Below, one piece after another: positions 1 to 10,700 of a stretch of DNA of 64,000 bases. The notes beneath the pieces are model-generated. The model had not been told where the DNA came from. It did no database searches and saw only the letters and a list, made by a program, of their open reading frames with translations. Made by a program: the position numbers and the translations under genes. The stretch lies in assembly GCA_022828595.1 (NCBI GenBank), contig JAKGHH010000002.1, positions 64,886,383-64,950,382 on the forward strand, given 5' to 3'. How positions within the stretch are numbered: the stretch's first letter is position 1; each line of letters starts with the position of its first letter. Origin of the DNA: Nelumbo lutea. Its lineage: Eukaryota > Streptophyta > Magnoliopsida > Proteales > Nelumbonaceae.

Positions 1-906
1 ACATTTGGTCAAATGCAAAGCAATATTAGCAGTGAGATTCGAACGAAGTAGGTTTTGCAATACAAATCTTCCTATTTTTATGCGTTTAATATTTTAAATG
101 GAAAACATCTATACAATTATTTGAAGTCACACAAAGAAAGTGTGCGTTTCCGATTTCTCTTCGGCTCGTTTCTTTTTGAAGCGAGATTTTCTCACTTCTC
201 AAGTACATGTTTCTTGCACGGTTGCATCTGATCTCATTTTCAAATTGGACCATTTCTTTCAAAGTAACAGAACCATGTTTCAGTTTATGAGAGATGCAAG
301 AAACAATAGAAGCATTTCTTCTGGTGCTGCAACTTAGATTGTGTTTGGGTTAAGGTTAGGATTGAAAAATATGAACCCAACTTAACTTCAGGAACTTAGC
401 TTCTATAATTATTATATAAACATGCATTCATGTAAGTAGTATAAATGCATATATGCTTGTATAAAGATATGCAACAATGCATACATACATACCTGCATCC
501 TAAACCCTTGATTATAGAAAAAGGAACATTTGACATATGAAAATGGAAAAATTGGGCCACTCCGAGTCCAACCCAATCCCAACTCTAGGGTTCGGCAGCT
601 TGGGGTGGGTTAGGGCTGACCTCAACCCGGCCTGGCATGCACCCCTAACTTCTTCAGTGTGATGCCAAATGTTCCCTATAAGAGTTCACTTTTGCTACAA
701 CACTGTCGTAGACTAGTAGAGCAGGGCTTAAAAAGAAAATCATTGCCTTAAATATACTGTCGTAGACTCGTAGTGCAGGGCTTAAAATGAAAGTCATTGC
801 CTTAAATGTACTACAGTGGCCACACCAAATCATTTCATCTAATTCAAGGTGGGGCCATGAAATAAATAAAGGCGGCTACTATCGTAGCAAATGTGGGTTG
901 TACAAG
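1..906. other. 3' flank of CIA1, no gene seen
   Basis: AT-rich sequence with only short unsupported ORFs. The stretch 545-650 (GGCCACTC..., ending GCACCCCTAAC) resembles the end of a hAT-like non-autonomous element but has no visible partner. A short near-repeat, 'TGTCGTAGACT' with 'GCAGGGCTTAAAA', occurs at about 704-737 and 760-787. Confidence 0.4.
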
Positions 907-1111
907 CACGGTGATATGCCGATTGGGGCATATTGGGCCATATCGGTTTTTATTTTTTCAAAACCGGTTCAAAGGAGTGGTTTAAAACTCCTCTACCCTA
1001 CGAACCGGTCAGAACCCCGATGGACCCCCTATAAGGGCATATTGGAGAGCTTTTGAAACAATACATATCGGTCGATACAGATCAATACATATCGATACTT
1101 TGAACCATGTG
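907..1111. mobile_element. Mutator-like MITE, copy 1 of a three-copy family
   Basis: The right end reads ATACTTTGAACCATG, the complement of the family terminus CATGGTTCAAAGTAT. The left end CACGGTGATATG looks like the same terminus with an internal deletion. Flanks TTGTACAAG (898-906) and TTCTACAAG (1112-1120) match at 8 of 9 bases, the duplication size expected for Mutator-like insertion. Related copies lie at 21168 and 34034. Confidence 0.55.
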
Positions 1112-1705
1112 TTCTACAAGTAATTTTTCATAGGTAGAGTTCTATAAGTAATTTCCTCGTGCTAATCTTTGATGCAGCCATTACCTTGGATGTAATTCCT
1201 GACTATTGTAGCATAGACAAGTGGCAAGATATGAAGGTGCCAGACCCATAACTCCAGACCTAAGACGCTCCATCTTCATAATGTTGGCATGCCTATGCTG
1301 CTGTGCCATGACTGTATATGTTGTACCTCCCACCAACCACACCATGAAAAATCAATCCAAAAAGAAAAGGAAAACAAAATTTGAATATACATATAGTTCG
1401 TCTGGGAGGCGACCAGCCGAACTATCCCAACAGACCACCGGAGAGCAGCCACATTTCTCTTATTTTCCTTCAAATGGACAATGAACCATAGGTTGTAATG
1501 TTGTATGATAACAATTGTCATTTTTTCTTATCCTTAAATATGCTGGCTTGATTTTTTTTTCAAGGCTATAAACATTCATTTTGTAGTCTATGTCCCATAA
1601 AATACACGAAGTGAATCACATTATTGATTACAAAAATGCATATAATACGGTAAAAAGGTAAAAAAAAAAAAAAAAAACATAAAGCAACTACAGTAATGAG
1701 CTTAA
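1112..1705. other. CIA1 3' flank / 3' UTR region
   Basis: No gene is visible. A run of about 18 A (plus strand, about 1661-1678) lies close to the CIA1 stop and would be U-rich in the CIA1 transcript. Confidence 0.35.
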
Positions 1706-1777
1706 TCAGGAGCTCGGTACCATCTCCCATATCTTTATGGTCCCATCATCACTTGCAGATGCTAGAAGCCGCTGTTC
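1706..1777 (-). CDS. CIA1: CIA1 exon 10 (residues 331-353) and stop
   Basis: Acceptor AACAG, then [19 protein letters not shown], then VPSS and TGA at 1706-1708. It closes blade 7. I did not find an AATAAA-type signal in the first 250 nt downstream, so the transcript end is not placed. Confidence 0.91.
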   Translation of the reverse strand, partial: EQRLLASASDDGTIKIWEMVPSS

Positions 1778-4700
1778 CTGTTAAATTTTCAGAACAAAAG
1801 AAGCAGCAAATGCTATGTTATGAAATTGACAAATTATCTAGAGTTCAACTCAGGTGCATTTTGAATATTTGCTGTATAATAAATAAAGTTCCAACCAATC
1901 ACGTTAAAAATGCCAAATGGTCCTCATTGGTTCATGTTTCATAAGGTGTACTTACCATTAAAGACTTCAATAATATTAAAGATTAAATTTTGATGTATCG
2001 CTTTATTATTGGTCCAAGTTTTTTGCTTCACGATGCAGTTCATGCACCATAGATGTTGTCAATTATCTAACTACAGAAGTGCAACCAAAAAGATATAATG
2101 ATGCATGGAATAATGATCTTTTGCACAAAGTACAACAATCATGCACCTAAGAGATAACTCAATGTGGCATCTTCCATTACCTCGGTTTAACAATTTGTAT
2201 GGAGAGATTGATGACATCACCCATAGAATTAGAGCAGGATGGGTAAAATAGAGTAGTGCATCCAGGGATTTAAGCGATGGGTGAATACCACTTTGGCTAA
2301 AAGAAAGCTTCTATAGAACAGTTGTAAGGCCAATTATGTTGTATAGAGCAGAGTGTTGGACAGCTAAGAAGCATGTCCATAAAAGAAACATGCCCAAAAA
2401 ATGAGTGTGGCAGAAATGCAAGTGCTTAGATGATGAGTGGAAAAACAAAAAAGGGCAGAATTAGAAATCAAGTCATATGAAGGAACTTAGGAATAGCTCC
2501 AATAGGTGATAAAATGAGAGGAAGTAGTTTGAGATATTTGGTCACATGCATAGAACATCTACAACTCCTGTTAGAAAAGGTGATCTGCTACAAGTTGAAG
2601 GAGCTAGAAGAGATAGAGGAAGACTAAATATGACTTGGGTAGAAGTAATAAGAAATGATTTATGTACCCCTAATTTAACAACAGATATGTCACTAAACAG
2701 AACAGAAGGGCCAAATAGGATTCATGTAGCCAACCCCATATAGTTGGGACAAAGCTTAGATGAGCTAAGGAATCCTTTAGGATGGGGCCCATCAACTGGG
2801 CTTTCAGATACTGTACCCATACAACCTTTCCCAAGTATGAATAGTAGAGTTGTGGCACAGCTTACCTTTGGGCTCCATTGAACTGAATTTACGTCCATAT
2901 CATGGGCTTTTTCCTTCTTCAGTAGCATTTTATATGAAGGTCCATCTACCTGTTTAACAGTGAATTAACAATGTTAAGAATGCCTTCTCTAACATCATTG
3001 ATAAAATGTCAATAAGATCCATAATGAAAAAGAGAGGGAACATAAACAATAGGCCAATTCAAGGTCAAAAACATAGTTGTCAAGGCGATGCCTGGCGACA
3101 AGGCGCCCTTTGAGGCTCGCCTCACCTAATCGCCAAAGAGTTTTGTACTATGTATTATAAAATACTTTTTATTCTTTACTTTTTGACATTATAATTATAA
3201 AATGGCAATAAGATCCATAATGAAAAAGAGAGAGAACATAAACAATAGGCCAATTCAAGGTTAAAAACATAGTTGTCAAGGCGATGCCTGGCGACAAGGC
3301 GCCCTTTGAGGCTCGCCTCACATAATCGCCAAAGAGTTCTGTACTATGTATTATAAAATACTTTTTATTCTTTACTTTTTGACATTATAATTATAAAATA
3401 GGCACTACTAAACTAAAATATTCATTGTGTGTTTATATACTAATTTCTTTTTATTATTTTCTTATTTGTTAGGGTTTTATCAATATAAACATTGCTAAAT
3501 GCTGTATTGAACCCCCAAAGGCTTTAAAACCTGAACCAATAAGGAAGAACTTAAAATTGTCTAATCAACACATTTTGTCTAACATGAACTCTATACTTTT
3601 ATTATGAAAATTATGAATAATTCTCAAGGAAATATGGTTATAGTACCTAGGGAACTACCCTAGGATCTATGTTTTCTACATAAAAAAGTCCATCGCCTAG
3701 GCGACTAGGCGACAAGGTGCCCCCTTGTCACCTAGCCTCACCTTGGCGCCTTGAAAACTATGGTTCAAAATTTTAATACGTACACCAATACACTAAATAA
3801 GAATGCTTTGGGGGTTTGACTTGTTCAGGGGGTAGACAGGCCTAAGACCAAGGTATGTCAATGGACTGGTTTCGGGTTGGACTCCATCCAATTTGAAAGT
3901 GTTATGGACAGATTGGACGGTCCAAATGATTGTATGGACTCAGACCGGTCCAAATATAAATGGTCCATATATATTGCAGACCAAATTTGGACATAACTGT
4001 TGATCGAAAGGGGTCTGGTTCCCATTTGAAGATTTCAGATATTTCTTCAAAGACTTAGGGTTCCATTGCTCCCTCTGACGATTGAACAAACAAACGTACA
4101 AGGTTTCTCTCCGGCGATATTTCCAGCAGTTGCGAAATTGAATCCAATAACCAGCAACAACCGAATCTCTTTCTCCCATTCCCACCTCCTTTCCCAACTT
4201 TTCTTATCAAATTCCTCTTTCTTAACATTTATTCTCCTCCCTGCATTTCCCAGACACCCAATTGCTTCCTTGTTCTGTTTTCATCGCCAGTTGAGCAGCG
4301 ACCTCAGTTGCAGCGGCAGCTTAGCCATACCACCCTTCTCTTGGATTCGAAGGGACATGCATCCAAAGCATCACCATCTCTCTCTAAATCTCATGGTTGT
4401 GAGCCACCCGGTCGCCACTGCTATTCAAAGAGAACGGTCCTGAACGAGGAAAGCTTTGGTTCTCTCCGTTGCATTGTTTGAATTTACACCAAAATACAAT
4501 TCAGGTCAGTTAAATCCTGGTCATAGCTTCCTCAGTTTTCTAACTCCTCTTTTATTCTTGTTTTTATTTTCTTTTATTTTATTTATTTTGATATGAAAAG
4601 GCAGAGATCTGGGTGGTTTCAGAATCAATAATGCTATTGAATCGGTTTCCTTAAAATCTTTAATTAAAACCGACCCAGACTCGCTGAAATGCATGACGTT

Positions 4701-7700
4701 GGGCTATGAATGTTCAGGTTTCTGCAAATAGGATAGTCTTTTTTTGTTCTTATGCATATGTAATCTCTGAAATTTTCTTTTCTCTCATAACCTGCTCGCT
4801 TCAGGTAATTTCTTGTTATGTTTTCTCTGAGGATTAAATTCAATTTCTTGTTTCAAGGTTAAAGAAGAGACTTCAATAATCAGCCGTTTTCAATAAGCAG
4901 ATGATTCTGTGATTTTTCTATCATAGGAGTTGTAATTTGTCCAATAGGAAAATTCATATTGGTTCCAATATCCAAGGTTTCGTATTCTGAAAAGCAGGGC
5001 AAAATAGAAACCAATTCACTTTGGATAGAGAAGCCATTAACATGAAGTAATGCAACAAGATTTAATAATAAAAAATGATGCATGGTGATTGGTGTTGAAA
5101 TGTGGATGAAAAGAAATAGCATGTAGCACCAATCATTTACATAAAATAAATAAATAAATTCAACTGAAATTCAAATCATAAAACATACAACCGCACTAAA
5201 TTCAAATTCGATTTTTTTTGTCAAAAACTGATTTAACCAACATTAGCCATATTGCAAAAAAATAAATAAAGACCGAACAAGGAGGATAATGCATTAAAAG
5301 ACAAAATTGTAGCTTACGTGGAGGGAGAGAGATATATAACAAAAAGATAAAGTGACTTGAACCAATTGCCTAGTGTCTACGAGTATATCTGTACTGTGTG
5401 TTTAGGGGAGGGAGTGGATTGGTTGTGACTTGGTGGTTTTGGAAATAACAACTTCTGATGAATTAACATGAACAAGCAGCAAAGATGTTAGGTTGAATGA
5501 AAATAGAAAAGATTGGTAAGTAATAAGGACTTGCTTCTAGCAAACATGAAGTCAAAATTCAATTTGACTAGGCTGTGAGTTGATGGATTCAGTAGAAGAT
5601 CAAGACTGTTATCAGTCTTGAATTCTAATAGATTTTAGGTTTACAAAAGCAGAAGAAAAGTGAGAGAAAGGAGAAGGAAGAGAAGAGAAACAGGAGAACA
5701 CAAGGGGTTGAAAGGAGGGACAGATTCTAACACATCTGCCGCCGCCACTCTCTTAGTACTTACATGATAAATAAAGTAAATAAATAACTGAAATAAATAA
5801 CAACTGAATTAACAAACTGACACTACTATAACTGAAACAAATAACTACACATGTTGTCCTACGAACACAATGGGGACCACTTCTTCCTTGGTACAGCCTT
5901 GGTGAGGATATCCGTGAGTTGCATATTAGATGTGATATACGGGGGACACACTTCTTGTGATGGGACCCTCTCTCGCACAAAATGTCGATCAACTTCGATA
6001 TGTTTAGTTCTGTCATGCTACACTGAGTTGTGGGCTATATTAATAGCTGCCTGATTATCACAATACAGCATTAAGGGCTTTTCATAGTCAATACCCAACT
6101 CTTCAAGTAGTGATCTCAGCCATAAAATTTCAGCCACTACGTTAACCATTGACCTGTATTCCGCTTCAGCACTAGAGCGGGAAACAACTCTCTGCTTCTT
6201 ACTCCTCCAAGAGACAAGGTTACCTCCCACAAGGGCACAATATCTAGAGGTAGGCCTTCTGTCATCAACACTCTCAGCCCAATCGGCATCTGTATAGACC
6301 TCCACCCTCATGTGATTATTATTCTTGAGCAGTATACCTCTACCCGGGCATCTCTTCAAGTATGTTAATATTATCTCTACAGCAAGAAGATGAGAAGTTC
6401 TAGGGGAATGCATGTACTGGATAACAACACTAACTGCATAACTGATATCTAGCCGAGTGAGGCAGAGATATAGGAGTTTTCCAACCAACCGTTGGAACAT
6501 AACTTTGTCTTCAAGAGGCTCCCCGCCCTCTGCACTAATCTTGTGATTTTGTTCAATGGGTGTATCAGTAGGCCTAACACCCAACTTTCCAGTTTCCACC
6601 AACAAATCTAGAACATATTTTCTCTGAGAGATAAAAATCCCTGACTTGGATCTAGTAACCTCAATACCCAAAAAGTACTGTAGTGCACCAAAATCTTTCA
6701 CCTCAAACTCTTGATGAAGGAGCTGTTTGAGGCACTCAATCTCATGGCTATCATTTCCTGTCACCACAATATCATCAACATATACTGCAAGTAGTGTCAG
6801 AGAGGACTCCACCCTCTTAATGAATAGTGTATGATCTGACTGGGCCTGTACAAAAGCGAACTTTCCAATGGCTAATCTGAACCTATAAAACCAGGCTCTA
6901 GGTGACTGCTTCAAACCATACAATGCCTTGTTTAGTCGGCAAAACTTTTTACCTGTCCCTGTATCATAGAATCCAGGAGGCAACTGCATGTATACCTCTT
7001 CCTGTAAGTCTCCATTCAGAAAGACATTTTTAACATTCATCTGGAACAAGGGCCAAGAATGATTTGCTGCAAGGGATAACAGAACTCGGATGGTGGTCAT
7101 CTTGGCTACTGGGGCAAAGGTCTCCAAATAATCTATACCATAGGTCTGGGTGAACCCCTTTGCGACCAGCCGGGCTTTGTACCTTTCAATAGAGCCATCA
7201 GCATTATGCTTCACAGTGAACACCCATCTACATCCCACCGGTTTCTTTCCTTTTGGTGGGTCAACCAGTGCCCAAGTATTATTCTTCGACAGGGCATCCA
7301 TTTCGACTTGCATTGCATCTTTCCATTATAGAACTGATAAGGCTTCTTGCACTGTTATTGGAATAGGGACATTGGTAATGGAAGTGAGATAGGACCGGTA
7401 AGAGGGAGATAGGCGGTCATAGGATAAGAACTGTGAGATGCTGTGAGCTGTAGATGTGGTGCAATGTCGTTTCCCTTTCCGATGACTAGGATCAACCTGC
7501 CTACATCGCTTGTGGTAGACTCTCAACTCCTGATCCCTCTAACAACCCTCACCACTACAGCCTTCATCACCTAGTGGAATAGGTAAAGGAACAGCCCCAC
7601 TCCCACTACGCTCCCCCTGAGGAAAGAGACTCAAAACAGCCCCACTCTCACTGTTCTCCCCCCGAGGAGAAACCCTAGGATAATAGGGTGTCTCCTCAAA

Positions 7701-10700
7701 AAAGGTGACATCCATGGAGACAAACCTTTTCCCTGAAACTGGATTATAGCAGCAATAACCCTTTTGAGTTTGTGCATAACCAAGGAAAATGCATTTGGAG
7801 GCCTTAGGTTCAAACTTGGAATGATGAGGCCCGAGAAGCTGAACGAAACAGGTACAACCAAAGGTTTTAAGGGGAACAATGAACAACTCCCCGTCTGGGT
7901 ATAGAAGGGAAAAAGGGGTTTTCATATCAAGAACCCGGGAAGGAACCCGATTAATGAGATATACTGTCGTGAGGATAGCATCACCCCAGAAGCGAATAGG
8001 TACATTGGAGATAAACATAATGCTTCTAGCCACCTCCAAGATATGCCTATTCTTCCTTTCGGCAACACCATTCTGCTGTGGTGTATAAGGGCAAGTGCTC
8101 TGGTGAATAACTCCGTTGCTAAGAAGGTAGGAGGTCAATGGCTTAGCAAAGTATTCCTTTGCATTATCAGATCTAAGGACTTTGATTTTGGCCCCAAACT
8201 GAGTGAGAATCATCTGATGGAAGTTTTGGGTCAGAGCAGGAACCTCATCCAGAGAACGCATAAGATAGACCCAAGAAAAGCGGGTATGGTCATCAGCAAA
8301 CAGTAGAAAATATCTGTACCCACCCATAGAAGAGATATGATATGGCCCCCAAACATCAGTATGCACAATATCAAAAGAGGAATTACTCCTTTTATTACTC
8401 AAAAAATAAGAGGTTTTATAATGTTTGGCAAACTCACAACTCTCACACCTCAACTTTGATAACTCAACAGACTCAAATAAAGCAGGAAACTGACTCTTCA
8501 ACGACCTGAAAGACAAATGACCTAATCGGTTATGCCAAAGCATAACCGGACTCACAGACTGAGAAACAAAAGACTTCTTATCCACTGACTCCTCCCAACG
8601 AGAACGCTCTCCAAGCAGATAGATCATGTTCGTCTCACGGCCAGTCCCAATCACCTTCATCGTCTCCAAGTCCTGAAAAACACATCGGTCAGGGAAAAAG
8701 GTTATTGAACAGCTCATGTGTTTGGTAATACTACTGACTGAAAGCAGGTTAGTATCAAGCTTAGGAACATGCAAGACAAAAGACAAAGAGATAGTATCCA
8801 ATAGCTTGATGTCACCCTTGCATGAAATGGGAACAAAAGAGCCATCAACAATGGATACTCTATCTTGGCCAGAGGACAAGTGATAAGAAGTGAACAATGA
8901 TGGCAAGCTAGTCATATGATCGAATGCACCTGAATCTATTACCCAACAGTGGTCAGTATTACCTGGAGCTGAAGCATGGTAAAATGTGGCTCGAGTACCT
9001 AAATGTGCAAATGCAGATGTGGTAGGAGCTGATAGTGACTAAAATGGCTGAGCTGAGCTCCCAACTTCCTTTTCCAGTTGTATGAGGGCAGCCCGAACAG
9101 CGGCTAAAGTCTCTAGGGATGTGCCTGATAAGGATGTTGAATCAGTGTTCACGGCCACATGAGCATTACCCTTCTTATTCCTTGGTTTTGTTGGGACCAA
9201 GTGAGGACGTAGCTTCCAACAAGTATCTTGTGTGCTTGGGTTTCTTGTAATGTTCACATACCAGGTCCCGTTTATCTTCCTTCTTCCAGTCCCTTTCTGG
9301 ATCACCCCCTGACTTAGGTTTAATAGCTGTCAGGGCTGGGAAAGCGGGATGAGGTTGCATCATATGACTTTCCTCCTGGTCTCTTCACTATGCACCAGGG
9401 AGTATGCTTGAGAAAGGGTCACACTATCTCTTGTCAATATCTGTTGTCGCACAATGTCATATTCTGAATTCAAACCAGCCAGAAACTCAAACACCCTATT
9501 TGTCTCGACTTGCTTTCTGTGAGTCTATGCATCTTTGGGACTCTCCCACTCAAGGGTCTCTAGATGGTCAATCTCATGCCACAAGGATTTCAAGGTAGAG
9601 AAGTAGACAAAAACTAGCTTCTCTCCTTGTTTAAGGATGTTCACTTCACACTTCAGTTCATAGGCTCTGGCAACATTAAGGGGTTGGGAATAGGTTTCTT
9701 TCACAACATCCCATATCTCTTTGGTTGTCTTTACCCATAAGTAATTTCAGTTGATATGTGGCTGTATAGAATTACACAGCCATGCCATAACCAAATAGTT
9801 CTCTTTAACCCACTTGGTGTATGTTGGGTCCTCCTTGGAAGGTTCTTTCACATCTCCCAAGAGGTAATCCAGTTTTCCGCTTCCTCCGATAGCCATCATG
9901 GTTGATTGAGCCCATTCCAAGTAATTTAACCCATCAAATCTCACAGTTGTAATTTGAAATCCGGTTTCAAATACACTACCATAACAGTTGTTCCCAAAAC
10001 TACTTTCTTCCTGACCTTTAAACTCCATCTTTGGTCAAGAATCAGTGGCTACAAACTGTTAGAGCCACTACACCAGAAAACAGAGTGAAATCAATGCAGG
10101 TCTGATCTGAAACCAATCGGCTATCATAGTATATGCAGGAAACCAACACAAATCTGATCCAAAATCAATCAACTATCACAGTATATGCAAGAAACCAACA
10201 CAAATCTGATCTGAAATCAATCGGCAAGCACAGTACTAGGCAGTCTGTCAAGTTTTTATCCTCTAGAAGAGCAATCTGAGATGCTATTTTCTGAAACCAC
10301 TGTTGTGGGGCCCACTGCTGCGGGAGCAGAATTAGGGTTTCAATTGTAGGTCTGAAATAAGTGATCAGCTGCACTCTCCAAGCAGTCCGTACAAGTGGGA
10401 CCTATCGTAGGGTCAATATGAAACCCTAAAACTGATCACCTCTGAGAGAAGGGGGGTTCGGCCCAACAGTCAAACCCTAGAAACAAACTTAAAACAGTTC
10501 GGCCTCTCCTTCTAGATAGGTCCAACCTATCTCGACTGATTGCAGTCTCTAAAACTAAATAAAAAAATACTTATGGATTTCAGTTTACTTCCTTTTGGGG
10601 TTACCTAAACCCTAACCTTCACTGCTTCTTCCTGATTACCAACTCTCTGCAAGCCGCGACAAGTCCTCAAGTGTTGTGAACCTCTCCCGGTAATCTCCAA

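Noticed and set aside
4066..4443. 125-codon plus-strand ORF as a gene
   Set aside because: No domain or conserved pattern; the CT-rich DNA accounts for the open frame. Kept only as a possible captured segment.
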